Shown here: positions 41,084 through 52,700 of the stretch, in pieces | Numbering within the stretch: position 1 is the stretch's first letter | How the letters are laid out: each line of letters starts with the position of its first letter | NCBI GenBank assembly: GCA_040384265.1 | Contig: JAZKJM010000003.1 | Span: 141,919 to 205,918, forward strand | Length of the DNA stretch: 64,000 nucleotides | DNA from: Pseudomonadota bacterium | GTDB lineage: Bacteria > Pseudomonadota > Alphaproteobacteria > Rickettsiales > UBA3002 | Direction of reading: 5' to 3' | Program-made: the position numbers and the translations under genes | The notes under the pieces: model-generated | What the model was told of the DNA's origin: nothing | Database searches by the model: none | Seen by the model: only the letters and a program-made list of their open reading frames with translations

Positions 41084-41111
41084 TTGCTTCATGCCCAATC
41101 CGGCGTATAAA
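41084..41111 (+). promoter_or_regulatory. predicted sucCD promoter
   Basis: TTGCTT (41084-41089) and TATAAA (41106-41111) with 16-bp spacing, 35 bp upstream of the sucC start codon and just after the mdh stop. Confidence 0.55.
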
Positions 41112-41146
41112 GCGAGTCGCATTTTCGTAAACTCTAGGAGAATCCC

Positions 41147-42319
<1,173 letters not shown>

Positions 42320-42331
42320 GGAGCGAACCAC

Positions 42332-43207
42332 ATGTCCATTCTCATCAACAAAAATACCAAAGTCATCTGCCAGGGCATTACCGGGCGTGAGGGCACCTAC
42401 CACACCGAACAGGCGATTGCTTACGGCACGCAAATGGTCGGCGGCGTGACGCCGGGCAAGGGCGGCACCAAGCATCTGGAGATTCCGGTCTTCAACACGG
42501 TGGGTGAAGCCAAAGCCAAAACCGGCGCCAATGCCTCGGTGATTTATGTGCCGCCGCGCTTTGCTGCGGATGCGATCCTGGAAGCGATCGATGCTGAAAT
42601 CGAGCTCGCCATCTGCATCACCGAAGGCATTCCGGTGCTGGATATGGTGAAGGTGAAACGCGCGCTGGTGAACAGCAAAACCCGCCTGATTGGGCCGAAC
42701 TGCCCGGGCGTGATTACGCCGGGTGAATGCAAAATCGGCATCATGCCGGGCCATATCCACACCAAAGGCCGCATCGGCATTCTGTCGCGTTCGGGCACGC
42801 TGACCTATGAAGCGGTTGGCCAGACCACGGCGGTTGGCCTCGGCCAGTCGAGCTGTGTCGGGATTGGTGGCGACCCGGTCAACGGGACCAACTTCCTTGA
42901 TATGCTGGAGATGTTCCTGAAAGACGACGCGACGGATGCGATCATCATGATCGGCGAAATCGGCGGCGATGCGGAAGAGCAAGGCGCCGAGTTCCTCAAA
43001 AAGTCGAAAATCAAGAAGCCGGTGGTTGGCTTTATCGCGGGCCGTACGGCACCTCCGGGTCGTCGCATGGGCCATGCCGGGGCGATTGTCTCGGGCGGCA
43101 AAGGTGGCGCGGAAGACAAGATCGAGGCCATGAAATCGGCCGGGATCAAGGTCTGCGACAACCCGGGCTACATGGGGCGCACCATGAAGGAAGCCCTCGG
43201 GAAATAA
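42332..43207 (+). CDS. sucD: succinyl-CoA synthetase alpha subunit
   Basis: A 291-residue subunit: CoA-binding N-terminal domain ('[19 protein letters not shown]', '[20 protein letters not shown]') and the phospho-His loop '[19 protein letters not shown]'. '[20 protein letters not shown]' is also present. It ends just before a strong terminator. Confidence 0.98.
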   Translation: MSILINKNTKVICQGITGREGTYHTEQAIAYGTQMVGGVTPGKGGTKHLEIPVFNTVGEAKAKTGANASVIYVPPRFAADAILEAIDAEIELAICITEGIPVLDMVKVKRALVNSKTRLIGPNCPGVITPGECKIGIMPGHIHTKGRIGILSRSGTLTYEAVGQTTAVGLGQSSCVGIGGDPVNGTNFLDMLEMFLKDDATDAIIMIGEIGGDAEEQGAEFLKKSKIKKPVVGFIAGRTAPPGRRMGHAGAIVSGGKGGAEDKIEAMKSAGIKVCDNPGYMGRTMKEALGK

Positions 43208-43216
43208 CGCTATGGC

Positions 43217-43245
43217 AAGGGGGTCGAAAGACCCCCTTCGCTTTT
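43217..43245 (+). terminator. rho-independent terminator after sucD
   Basis: A perfect 9-bp stem AAGGGGGTC/GACCCCCTT with a GAAA loop (43217-43238), followed by CGCTTTT. It separates sucCD from sucAB. Confidence 0.93.
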
Positions 43246-43303
43246 GTGGGAATTTTGTTGGCCGTTACCGTGCTGCAACGCCGCATCGGCTTTGCGGGTG
43301 GTT

Positions 43304-43312
43304 TGCTATAAT
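43304..43312 (+). promoter_or_regulatory. predicted extended -10 promoter of sucAB
   Basis: TGCTATAAT, a perfect -10 hexamer with the extended TGn element. No good -35 is seen at the right distance. It lies 72 bp upstream of the sucA start and after the sucD terminator. Confidence 0.65.
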
Positions 43313-43383
43313 CTGCTTGCCTTGCAACGGTTACGCGCCTAGAAACCGAGGCAAACCACAGACTAGCTTTGCACGGGTGTCCT

Positions 43384-46308
43384 ATGTCCCAAGATTTCCT
43401 TGAAAACTCGTATCTTTACGGCGCGAACTCGGCGTTTATCGAGGAGCTGTATCAGCGGTATTTGAACGATACCGGCAGTGTCGATGCCAGCTGGCAGCGG
43501 TTTTTCGCCAGCCTTGGTGACCCGGCGCCCAAAGGCGCATCGTGGAACGCGGCGCCTGCCGGGGTGATCGGTCAGCCCGACCCGGATGCACCGGCGATTG
43601 CCAAAGATGCCAAAGGCGGCAAACCAGCCACCGCACCAGCCGCTGCCGCCAAACCAGTCATGCCCGACGGCGCTGCCGTCCAGGAAGAGGCGATGTATGC
43701 GTTGCGGGCGCAGCAGCTGATTCGGGCGTATCGCGTGCGTGGGCATTTGCTGGCGACGCTGGACCCGCTGGGTATTGAGCGGCCACAGATGCATGCGGAT
43801 CTCGATCCGAAAACCTATGGCTTCACGGATGCGGATGCGAACCGTTCGCTCTATCTGGGTGGAAATCTGGGCCGCGAGCGCGCGACGTTGAGCGAAGTGG
43901 TTGAGACGCTGCAGGCGACGTATTCGGGCACGATGGGCGTGGAATTTATGCATATCCAGGACCCGGCGCAGCGCGAATGGGTGCAAAGCCGCATTGAGGC
44001 CGTGCGTGGCAAACCGACCTTCAGCAACGACCAGAAAAAAGCGATTTTGCGCTCGCTGCTGGAAGTGGAAGGGTTTGAGGAATTTGTGCAGGTGAAATAT
44101 ACCGGCGTGAAGCGCTTCTCGATCCAGGGCGGCGACGCGATGGTGCCGGGCCTCATCAGTATTCTGGAGACGGCGAGCAATGTCGGGGTCGATGAGATTG
44201 TTATCGGCATGCCGCACCGTGGGCGCATGAACGTGCTGACCGCGATCATGGGCAAGCCGTATTCGGAGCTGCTGTCGATCTTTAACGGCAACCTCGATTT
44301 CCCGGAAAATATCGATTCCTCGGGCGATGTGAAATACCATCTGGGCGCGAGCCATGACCGGGTGATGGCCAATGGCAAATCGATGCATTTGTCGCTGACC
44401 GCGAACCCATCGCATCTTGAAATTGTGAACCCGGTGGTGGTTGGCAAAGTGCGCGCGAAGCAGGACCAACAAAGCGACGCCGAGCGCAAAAAAGTGATGG
44501 CGCTGACGCTGCATGGCGACGCGGCATTCGCCGGTCAGGGATCGGTGGCCGAGACGCTGGCGATGGCCGATTTGCGCGGCTACCGCACCGGCGGCACGAT
44601 CCATGTGATCGTCAACAACCAGATCGGTTTCACGACCGCGCCGAGCTATTCGCGCTTCACGCCCTATCCGTCGGATGTGGCGAAGATGATCCAATCGCCG
44701 ATTTTCCATGCCAATGGCGATGATCCGGAAGTGGTGGCGTTCTGCTGCCAGCTGGCTGTTGAATTCCGCCAGACCTTCCAGCGCGACACGGTGGTCGATA
44801 TTATCTGCTTCCGCAAATACGGGCATAACGAAGGCGACGAGCCGATGTTCACCCAGCCGATCATGTATAAGAAAATCAGCCAGAAGCAGCTGCCGGCCCA
44901 TGTCTATGGCCAACGCCTGATTGCTGAAGGGGTGATGACGGAAGACGACATCGCCAAAGAAGTCGAGGCGCTGCACGCCCACTTCACCAAGGAATACGAG
45001 GCCGGGAAAGAGTTCAAGCCCAACAAGGCCAACTGGCTGGAAGGCAAATGGACTGGCTTCACCAAGGCCGACCATGGCCGCGCTGCGGAGCCGGATACGG
45101 GGGTCGATGTCGGCGTGCTCAAATCCATCGGCCATGCGTTGGCGGTGGTGCCTGAAGGCTTCAATCTCAACCGCAAAATCGACCGCCAGCTGAAGGCGAA
45201 AATCGAGATGATGGACACCGGCACCGGGCTCGACTGGGCGATGGGTGAGGCGCTTGCCTATGGCTCGCTCGTGGTTGAAGGAACGCCGGTGCGCCTGACC
45301 GGTCAGGATTCCGGCCGCGGCACGTTCTCGCACCGCCATTCGGTGTTTGTCGATCAGGAAACGGAAGAGCGTTACATCCCGCTTAACCATGTGGCGAGCG
45401 AACAGGCGCGTTACGAGGTGGTGGATTCGTTCCTCTCCGAACTCGCGGTGCTGGGCTTTGAATATGGTTACTCGCTCGCCGAGCCTGCGGCGCTGACCCT
45501 CTGGGAAGGCCAGTTCGGCGATTTCGCCAACGGCGCGCAGATGGTCATCGACCAGTTTATCGCCTCGGGCGAAATCAAATGGCTGCGCATGAGCGGCCTG
45601 GTGATGCTGCTGCCGCATGGGTATGAGGGGCAGGGGCCGGAGCATAGCTCGGCCCGCCTTGAGCGCTTCCTGCAGCTGTGCGGTGAAGACAATATGCAGG
45701 TGGTGAACATCACCACCCCGGCGAACTTCTTCCATGCGCTGCGCCGTCAGGTGCGACGCAATTTCCGCAAACCGCTGATTGTGATGACGCCAAAATCGCT
45801 GCTGCGCCACAAGCTGGCAGTGTCGGAACTGTCGGAATTCGAGACGGGCAAAACTTTCCGCCGGGTGATTCCGGAAATCGATACGCTGACGAAAGATGCC
45901 GACGTGAAGCGCCTGATTTTCACCAGCGGCAAAGTGTATTACGACTTCCTCGAAGCGCGCCGCGACCGCAAGATCGACGATATTGCGCTGGTTCGGGTGG
46001 AGCAATATTACCCGTTCCCGGCCAAGGAAATCGAAGCGGCGCTGGCCAAATACCCCAACGCCGAAGTGGTTTGGGCACAGGAAGAGCCGCAGAATATGGG
46101 CGCCTGGACGTTTATCAGCCCACGCATCAACGAGGTGATGGAAAAGATCGCCCATGGTGCGGGCCGCCTGCGCTATATCGGCCGCAAGGAAGCGGCAAGC
46201 CCGGCGGCGGGTTACATGAAACTGCATGTCCGCGAGCAGGAAGCGCTCATCGCCTCCGCGATGACGCTCGATGCGGCGGCAACCGTTAAACAGAAAAAGA
46301 AAGCATAG
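43384..46308 (+). CDS. sucA: 2-oxoglutarate dehydrogenase E1 component
   Basis: A 974-residue thiamine diphosphate enzyme that decarboxylates 2-oxoglutarate and passes succinyl to the SucB lipoyl group. It has the E1o N-terminus ('YGANSAFIEELYQRYLNDTG'), an Ala/Pro linker, 'EIVIGMPHRGRMNVLTAIMG' and 'KYHLGASHDRVM'. The ThDP site is 'GDAAFAGQGSVAETL' with 'VIVNNQIGFTT', and 'TGQDSGRGTFSHRHSVFVD' follows. The ATG at 43384 is used; the in-frame TTG 15 bp upstream is less likely. It is 9 bp upstream of sucB. Confidence 0.97.
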   Translation: MSQDFLENSYLYGANSAFIEELYQRYLNDTGSVDASWQRFFASLGDPAPKGASWNAAPAGVIGQPDPDAPAIAKDAKGGKPATAPAAAAKPVMPDGAAVQEEAMYALRAQQLIRAYRVRGHLLATLDPLGIERPQMHADLDPKTYGFTDADANRSLYLGGNLGRERATLSEVVETLQATYSGTMGVEFMHIQDPAQREWVQSRIEAVRGKPTFSNDQKKAILRSLLEVEGFEEFVQVKYTGVKRFSIQGGDAMVPGLISILETASNVGVDEIVIGMPHRGRMNVLTAIMGKPYSELLSIFNGNLDFPENIDSSGDVKYHLGASHDRVMANGKSMHLSLTANPSHLEIVNPVVVGKVRAKQDQQSDAERKKVMALTLHGDAAFAGQGSVAETLAMADLRGYRTGGTIHVIVNNQIGFTTAPSYSRFTPYPSDVAKMIQSPIFHANGDDPEVVAFCCQLAVEFRQTFQRDTVVDIICFRKYGHNEGDEPMFTQPIMYKKISQKQLPAHVYGQRLIAEGVMTEDDIAKEVEALHAHFTKEYEAGKEFKPNKANWLEGKWTGFTKADHGRAAEPDTGVDVGVLKSIGHALAVVPEGFNLNRKIDRQLKAKIEMMDTGTGLDWAMGEALAYGSLVVEGTPVRLTGQDSGRGTFSHRHSVFVDQETEERYIPLNHVASEQARYEVVDSFLSELAVLGFEYGYSLAEPAALTLWEGQFGDFANGAQMVIDQFIASGEIKWLRMSGLVMLLPHGYEGQGPEHSSARLERFLQLCGEDNMQVVNITTPANFFHALRRQVRRNFRKPLIVMTPKSLLRHKLAVSELSEFETGKTFRRVIPEIDTLTKDADVKRLIFTSGKVYYDFLEARRDRKIDDIALVRVEQYYPFPAKEIEAALAKYPNAEVVWAQEEPQNMGAWTFISPRINEVMEKIAHGAGRLRYIGRKEAASPAAGYMKLHVREQEALIASAMTLDAAATVKQKKKA

Positions 46309-46317
46309 GAGATCCAT

Positions 46318-47517
46318 ATGGCTGGAGAAATTATCGTTCCCTCACTGGGTGAGTCCGTTACCGAAGCGACGGTGGCGAAATGGTTTAAGCAACCCGGCGA
46401 CGCGGTGAAGGCCGATGAGCCGCTGGTGGAGCTGGAGACCGATAAGGTCACCGTGGAAGTGAACGCTCCCGCGGCGGGCGTGCTGAAAACGCAGGCGGTG
46501 AAAACCGGTGCGACAGTGGAAGTCGGCGCGTTGCTGGGCAACATCGATGTCGGTGCATCCGGCGGTAAAGCGGCTGCTGCCCCTGCCAAAGCAGAGGCAC
46601 CGAAAGCCGAAGCGCCGAAAGCAGCACCGGCTGCTGCCCCTGCGGCAGCGCCTGCAGCGGCCGCCGCATCGAGCGGCCCGGCTGTAACCAAAATGCTTGC
46701 CGAGAACCCGCAAGTGAACGCGGCGGCGATTGCTGCGACCGGCAAAGATGGCCGCCTGAAAAAAGGCGATGTGCTCAATGCGCTGGGCGATGGCATGGGC
46801 GTGGCCCCGGCTGCTGGCCCGCGTGAAGAACGCGTGAAGATGACCAAGCTGCGCGCGACCATTGCCCGCCGTTTGAAAGAGTCGCAGAACACCGCGGCGA
46901 TCCTCACCACCTTCAACGAAATCGACATGAGCAACGTGATGGCGTTGCGCAACGAATATAAGGAAGAATTCGAGAAGAAGCACGGCATCAAGCTGGGCTT
47001 CATGGGCTTCTTCGTGAAGGCGGTGGTGAATTCGCTGAAGCAAATTCCGGCCGTGAATGCCGAGATTTCGGGCGACGATGTGGTGTATAAAAACTACTAC
47101 GATATCGGCGTTGCGGTCGGCGGCCCCAACGGGCTGGTGGTGCCGGTGATCCGCGATTGCGACAAGAAATCGCTGGCGCAGATCGAGCAGGACATTGCCG
47201 ATGCGGCGATGAAAGCGCGCAACGGCACGCTGAGCATGGCCGACATGACCGGTGGCACCTTTACCGTGTCCAACGGCGGCACCTATGGTTCGCTGATGAG
47301 CACGCCGATCGTCAACCCGCCGCAATCGGGCATCCTGGGGATGCATAAAACCGAAGAGCGCCCGGTAGTGGTGAAAGGCGAAATCGTCATCCGCCCGATG
47401 ATGTATGTCGCGCTGAGCTATGACCACCGGATTATCGATGGCAGCGAATCGGTGACATTCCTCGTCAAGGTGAAGCAGGCGATCGAAGATCCGCGCCGGT
47501 TGTTGCTGGGGCTGTAG
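46318..47517 (+). CDS. sucB: dihydrolipoamide succinyltransferase (E2)
   Basis: A 399-residue E2: N-terminal lipoyl domain ('[19 protein letters not shown]', lipoyl Lys near residue 43), an Ala/Pro linker, the E3-binding domain ('[20 protein letters not shown]') and the catalytic domain ending '[20 protein letters not shown]' with the active His/Asp pair. A single lipoyl domain is present, as usual for SucB. AGGAG precedes the ATG. Confidence 0.98.
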   Translation: MAGEIIVPSLGESVTEATVAKWFKQPGDAVKADEPLVELETDKVTVEVNAPAAGVLKTQAVKTGATVEVGALLGNIDVGASGGKAAAAPAKAEAPKAEAPKAAPAAAPAAAPAAAAASSGPAVTKMLAENPQVNAAAIAATGKDGRLKKGDVLNALGDGMGVAPAAGPREERVKMTKLRATIARRLKESQNTAAILTTFNEIDMSNVMALRNEYKEEFEKKHGIKLGFMGFFVKAVVNSLKQIPAVNAEISGDDVVYKNYYDIGVAVGGPNGLVVPVIRDCDKKSLAQIEQDIADAAMKARNGTLSMADMTGGTFTVSNGGTYGSLMSTPIVNPPQSGILGMHKTEERPVVVKGEIVIRPMMYVALSYDHRIIDGSESVTFLVKVKQAIEDPRRLLLGL

Positions 47518-47573
47518 TTCTGGCACGATCTATTGCTGGCATCATGGGAAACTGTGCGTCGCGGAAGGGTAGT

Positions 47574-47912
47574 ATGCGGAAACTGATCGTGGTTGCCATG
47601 CTGTTGCTTACGGCGTGCGATGAGGAATCCCTGACCTCGCTTAACAATATTCTCGATAACGTCGACCAAATGCAGCACTGCGGCATCGGCTCGGACGCGC
47701 AATCACGCAAGAAGAATGGATGTGACGAGAAACAGGCTGCCAGAGATTATGACGTTTGCCTGAGCAAACATGACCGCTACGTTTGCGAACCCTTCCGGGA
47801 AAAAGCAGGCGGGGTACGCGACGCGCAGCAGGTGAATGAGGATTATGGCGAATGCCTGGAGAAGCACGATTACTATATGTGCGAATCCTTCAGACTGCGC
47901 ACGCAGCGCTAA
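47574..47912 (+). CDS. small Cys-rich lipoprotein with duplicated motif
   Basis: A 112-residue predicted lipoprotein with N-terminus 'MRKLIVVAMLLLTAC' (acylated Cys at residue 15). The mature part has six further Cys, which could form three disulfides. A motif occurs twice: 'DYDVCLSKHDRYVCEPF' and 'DYGECLEKHDYYMCESF', about 33 residues apart, so it is an internal duplication. AAGGG lies 5 nt before the ATG. It sits between sucB and lpd, an unusual place for a periplasmic or envelope protein. I do not recognise a family. Confidence 0.75.
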   Translation: MRKLIVVAMLLLTACDEESLTSLNNILDNVDQMQHCGIGSDAQSRKKNGCDEKQAARDYDVCLSKHDRYVCEPFREKAGGVRDAQQVNEDYGECLEKHDYYMCESFRLRTQR

Positions 47913-47960
47913 AAGCACCCGCGCCCATTCTCAATCTGCTGGACTTGCCCAATGCGCATG

Positions 47961-47976
47961 TTAAACCGCGAACAAA
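47961..47976 (+). promoter_or_regulatory. motif upstream of lpd, identical to one upstream of mdh
   Basis: TTAAACCGCGAACAAA, the same 16 nt as at 40059-40074, placed 25 bp before the lpd start. Here no good -35 is found 17 bp upstream, so a leader or operator role is as likely as a promoter. Confidence 0.5.
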
Positions 47977-48000
47977 GCATTCATATCCAAGGAGAGTAGC

Positions 48001-49389
48001 ATGAGCGAACAATTTGATGTGATCGTCATCGGCGCCGGTCCCGGCGGGTATGTGGCGGCGATTCGTGCGGCGCAGCTGGGCCTGAAAACGGCCTGCGTGG
48101 AGAAGGGCGAGACGCTGGGTGGCACCTGCTTGAATGTGGGCTGCATTCCCTCGAAAGCGCTGCTGGAAAGCTCCGAGAAATTCGAGGATGCGACCCATGA
48201 ATTTACCAAGCACGGGATTGATGCGAAAGTGACACTCAACCTGCCCAACATGCTGAAACGCAAGGTCGAGGTGGTCAAAGGCCTGACCGAGGGCATCGCG
48301 TTTCTGTTCAAGAAAAACAAGGTCACCTGGCTGAAGGGCCATGGCACCATCACCGGCAAAAATGAAGTGACGGTGGGCACGGAAAAATACGGCGCGAAAC
48401 ATATCATTATCGCGACGGGTTCATCGGTAATGGACCTGCCGGGCATCGCGATCGATGAGAAGCAGATTGTGTCCTCGACCGGCGCCTTAGCGCTGAGCGA
48501 AGTTCCCAAGAACCTCGTCGTGATTGGCGCGGGCGTGATTGGCCTTGAGCTTGGCTCGGTCTGGCGGCGGTTGGGCGCGAAGGTGACGGTGATCGAGTAT
48601 CTCGACCGCATCACCCCGGGGGTGGATACGGAAGTGGCGAAAGCCTTCCAGAAGCTCCTCGAAAAACAGGGCTTTGCCTTCAAGCTTAGCACCAAGGTGA
48701 CGAGCGCCAAAGCAGGCAAAGGCGGCGTTGAGCTGGTGATGGAACCGGCCGCCGGTGGCGCGAGCGAAACCGTGAAGGCGGATATCGTGCTCGTCGCGGT
48801 GGGTCGCAAGGCCTACACGGACAAGCTGGGGCTGGAAAATGTCGGCATCACGACCGATAAACGCGGGCGGGTGGATGTGAACCACGACCTGCAGACCAGC
48901 GTGCCCACCATTTGGGCGATTGGCGATGCGATTGTGGGCCCGATGCTGGCGCATAAAGCCGAGGATGAAGGCGTGGTGGTGGCCGAGCGCATTGCCGGGC
49001 AGAAGCCGCATATCAATTACGACGCGATTCCCGGCGTGATCTACACCTGGCCGGAAGTGGCGACGGTGGGCAAAACCGAAGAGGAGCTGAAGGCGGCGGG
49101 CACGGCGTATAAGGTCGGTAAATTCCCGTTCCTGGCCAATTCGCGCGGCCGCTCCAGCGCGCAGACGGATGGGTTTGTGAAGATCCTCGCCAACGCAGCG
49201 ACCGATGAGGTGCTGGGCGTCCACATCCTCGGGCCGCATGCCGGGACGATGATTGCCGAAGCGGTGCTTGCCATGGAATTTGGCGCCAGCGCCGAAGACA
49301 TCGCCCGCACCTGCCACGCCCACCCAACGCTGAACGAAGCCGTCAAGGAAGCCGCCCTCGCGGTGGATGGCCGGGCGATTCATATTTAG
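48001..49389 (+). CDS. lpd: dihydrolipoyl dehydrogenase (E3)
   Basis: A 462-residue flavoprotein. FAD motif '[20 protein letters not shown]', redox-active disulfide '[16 protein letters not shown]', NAD motif '[20 protein letters not shown]', '[20 protein letters not shown]', and the C-terminal catalytic '[17 protein letters not shown]'. It reoxidises the lipoyl groups of SucB and possibly of other 2-oxoacid dehydrogenases. AAGGAGAG precedes the ATG. It ends the TCA cluster; a repeat remnant follows. Confidence 0.98.
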   Translation: MSEQFDVIVIGAGPGGYVAAIRAAQLGLKTACVEKGETLGGTCLNVGCIPSKALLESSEKFEDATHEFTKHGIDAKVTLNLPNMLKRKVEVVKGLTEGIAFLFKKNKVTWLKGHGTITGKNEVTVGTEKYGAKHIIIATGSSVMDLPGIAIDEKQIVSSTGALALSEVPKNLVVIGAGVIGLELGSVWRRLGAKVTVIEYLDRITPGVDTEVAKAFQKLLEKQGFAFKLSTKVTSAKAGKGGVELVMEPAAGGASETVKADIVLVAVGRKAYTDKLGLENVGITTDKRGRVDVNHDLQTSVPTIWAIGDAIVGPMLAHKAEDEGVVVAERIAGQKPHINYDAIPGVIYTWPEVATVGKTEEELKAAGTAYKVGKFPFLANSRGRSSAQTDGFVKILANAATDEVLGVHILGPHAGTMIAEAVLAMEFGASAEDIARTCHAHPTLNEAVKEAALAVDGRAIHI

Positions 49390-49391
49390 GG

Positions 49392-49496
49392 TTGATTGAA
49401 GGGGCCGTTGGCTTCGCCTCTCTCCGCTTCGCTCCGAGTGCCCCCTACGCTGCGCGCCGCTAAATGTCGGCTATTCATTTTGGGGGCTTGTTGCTT
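49392..49496. repeat. degenerate mosaic-repeat remnant after lpd
   Basis: The order of short blocks resembles the large elements: AAGGGGCC, TCTCCGCTTCGCTCCGAG, CGCTGCGCGCCGCTAA and GTCGGCTATTCATTTT, the last comparable to GGGGGCTATGCATTTT in the copies at 16500 and 25070. The hairpins are eroded. It lies between the convergent lpd and the putA operon. Confidence 0.6.
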
Positions 49497-49500
49497 CGCG

Positions 49501-49761
49501 CTACTTGATACCGGCGATTCTCAGGATCGTCTGGTGGACGTCCTTGACGTGTTCTTCCGGGCGTAGGCGGCCAGTGCGCATTTCCTTGGCGACCTGGGTC
49601 CAGATGTCGTCGCCCATATCTTTTGCCGTAATGGCGAAACCCGCCGCATCGATGGCCTTCAGCACGGCCTGCGCCTGCTTGGTGTAATCCTCGAAGAAAT
49701 AGCTCGCATCCGCTTTCTGGATCGCGTTTTCGATGACGGTTTGCAGTTTTGGTTTGCTCAT
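49501..49761 (-). CDS. small conserved hypothetical protein coupled to putA
   Basis: An 86-residue soluble, mixed-charge protein ('TVIENAIQKADASYFFEDYT', 'GFAITAKDMGDDIWTQVAKE', 'HVKDVHQTILRIAGIK'), predicted mostly helical. It has no signal or membrane span. I recall similar small proteins of unknown function in alphaproteobacteria but cannot name a family. The ATG overlaps the putA stop (ATGA), so translation is coupled and a role linked to proline use is possible. Confidence 0.72.
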   Translation of the reverse strand: MSKPKLQTVIENAIQKADASYFFEDYTKQAQAVLKAIDAAGFAITAKDMGDDIWTQVAKEMRTGRLRPEEHVKDVHQTILRIAGIK

Positions 49762-52700
49762 ACAAGAAGCTCCACATTGCCGCCGATTGCGGCGGTGTTG
49801 ATGCTGGTGGTGCGCTCGGTGACAAAGCGTAGCAGGTAATGCGGCCCACCGGCTTTGGGGCCGGTGCCCGAGAGGCCCTCGCCGCCAAACGGCTGCACGC
49901 CCACCACCGCCCCGGTCATGGAGCGGTTGACGTAACGGTTGCCCGCGGGCGCATGGGCGAGGATATCATCCATCCCGCCGCGTAGGCGGGTGTGCAGGCC
50001 AAAGGTGAGACCATAGCCGGTGGACTGGATATGGCTGAGGATTTTTGGCAGTTCCTTGGATTTATAGCTGAAGAAATGCAGCACCGGGCCAAACACTTCT
50101 TCCGTTAGCACCGCGGGCGAATCCAGCCCGAACAGATGCGGGGCGATAAGGGTGAGCTCCTGCGGCGCGGGCCCGCTGACATGGTGCGACCAGCGCGCCG
50201 TGCGCTCCATGGCGCCGATATGGGCCTGCAGATGCTGCTGGGCCTGGGCGTCGATCACCGGGCCAATATCGGTGGTGAGGGATTGCGGGTCGCCGAGGCT
50301 CAGCTCATCCATTGCGCCGACCAGCAGGTCGCGCAGGCTTTGCGCCACTTCCTCCTGCACAAACAGCATGCGCAAGGAGGAGCAGCGCTGCCCGGCCGAG
50401 CCAAACGCGCTTTGGATAATGTCGTCGCAGGCCTGTTCGAGCAGCGCCGAGGAATCGACGATCATGGCGTTAAGCCCACCGGTTTCAGCGATCAGCGGCA
50501 CAATCGGCCCATCTTTTGCCGCAAGCGCGCGGGCGATATGTTTGGCGACCGCGGTCGAGCCGGTGAAGCAGACCCCGGCAATCGGCGCAGCATTCACCAG
50601 CGCCGCACCCAGCGTTTCGCCGTGGCCCGGGGCAAGGATAAGCACATCCGCCGGAATGCCCGCTTCATGCAGCAGGGCGACGGCCGCCGCCGCCACCCGC
50701 GGGGTTTGCTCCGCCGGTTTGGCGATGACCGGGTTGCCGCTGACGAGCGCTGCCACCACCTGCCCCACAAAAATGGCGAGCGGGAAATTCCACGGACTGA
50801 TGCACAGGAACGGCCCGCGCCCATGCAGGGTGAGGATGTTGCTCTCACCCGTCGGGCCCGGCAGCGGTTGGGGGGCAAAAATGCGCTCGGCCTCATTGGC
50901 ATAATAGCGGCAGAAATCGACCGCTTCGCGCAGCTCGGCGACGGCATCGGCGGTGGTTTTTTTACCCTCGGCGATCAGCAGGGCGATGAACCCGGCGCGG
51001 CGTTCCTCCAGCAGATCCGCTGCGCGGCGCAGCATGGCGGCGCGGGTGGCAACGGGGGTGGCATCCCACGCCGCAAAGGCGCGCAGGCTGCGGGTGGCGA
51101 TGGCGGCGGCATCTGCCGCGCGCGCATCCGCCGGGGTGGTGTGCATAGTGGCACGCGTGGTTTCCACCGCCTTCAGGAAGGGGATGCGCAGGCTGCGATA
51201 GCCCAGATCGACCCCTTCGGGGTTCGGGCGCGCAGGGCCATAGAGCGCGCGCGGCAGGGGAATTTCGGAATTGGGCTGGCCGTCTGCTGCGCGGGCATGG
51301 GCGCGGGCGCTGAGGGTCAGCGTGTCGATGGGCGTCGCATGGTCGAGCAGCAGATGCACAAACGAGCTGTTCGCGCCATTTTCCAGCAGGCGACGGATGA
51401 GGTAGGCGAGCAGATCCTTATGCGCACCGACCGGCGCATAAATCCGCACCGGATGGGTGGCGACGATCTGGTCATGCAGGCTTTCGCCCATGCCGTGCAG
51501 GCGCTGAAACTCAAAGCTGCCCGGCGCGCGGCCCTGCTGCTGCGCCAGCTCCAGAATCGTCGCCACGGTGAGCGCATTATGGGTGGCAAATTGCGGGTAG
51601 ATATGCGCACTCGCCCCAAGCAATAGCTGCGCGCAGGCGAGATACGAAAGGTCGGTATATTCCTTGCGGGTGAAGACCGGGTAGCCGGGCAGGCCGAGCG
51701 TCTGGGCGTGCTTGATTTCGCTATCCCAATAGGCCCCTTTCACCAGCCGCACCGGCAGTTTTCGGTGGTGTTTTGTGGCCAGCGCCACCAGCGCCTCCGC
51801 CACATGCACCGCGCGTTTCTGGTAGGCCTGCAGCACAAACCCGATACCCTCGAACCCGGCAAATTCCGGATCCTCCAGCAGCGCGGCATAGATGTCGAGT
51901 TCCAGCTCCAGCCGGTTGGCCTCCTCCGCATCCAGCGACACCGCGATGGTGCACTCCATCCCCACCCGCAGGATCGCTTTCAGCCGCGGCAGCAGCTCGT
52001 CCATCACCCGCGCTTCCTGCGTTTGGGTGTAGCGCGGATGCAGCGCCGAGAGCTTCACCGAAATGCCCGGCCGCGCAAACAGGCCGGTGGCGCTGCTGGT
52101 CTGCGCAATCTCGCGAATGCCGCTGAGATAGGACGCCACATAGGCCTGCGCCTGCGCATCCGTGCGCGCACCCTCGCCCAAAATGTCATAGGAAATGGTA
52201 TAGCCGCGCGCCTCATCCGTGGCGGCATGGCGGATAGCATCGGCGACCGTTTCACCCATCACGAACTGGGTGCCGAGGAACTTCATCCCCGCCCGCAGCG
52301 CCTGGCGGATGACCGGTTCGCCGGAGCGTTTAATCAGCCCGCCGAACCAGCTTGCGATCGAATCGCCGCGATCCAGCTCCAACACCGAGCCGGTGAGCAT
52401 CAGCGCCCAGCTGGAGGCATTGACAAGGGTCGAATCGCTCTGGCCGAGATGCTGCTTCCAGTTGCCGGTGGCAAAGGTGTCTTCGATCAGCTGGTCGGCC
52501 GTCACCGCATCCGGAATACGCAGCAACGCCTCGGCGAGGCACATCATGGCAATGCCTTCCTGGGTCGACAGGCCGTACGATTGCAAAAACGCCTCAACCG
52601 TGCTGCCCGGCCCCACCGCGCGCTGGCTGGTGATGAGCCCATGGGCGCGGGCGCGAATGGCCGGGTCGAGTGCATCGATCGCGTCGGTGCGCGTCACCAG

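Noticed and set aside
43363-46317. 984-codon open frame antisense to sucA
   Set aside because: It mirrors the third-position bias of sucA, has His/Arg-rich meaningless sequence, and sucA matches its family over the full length.
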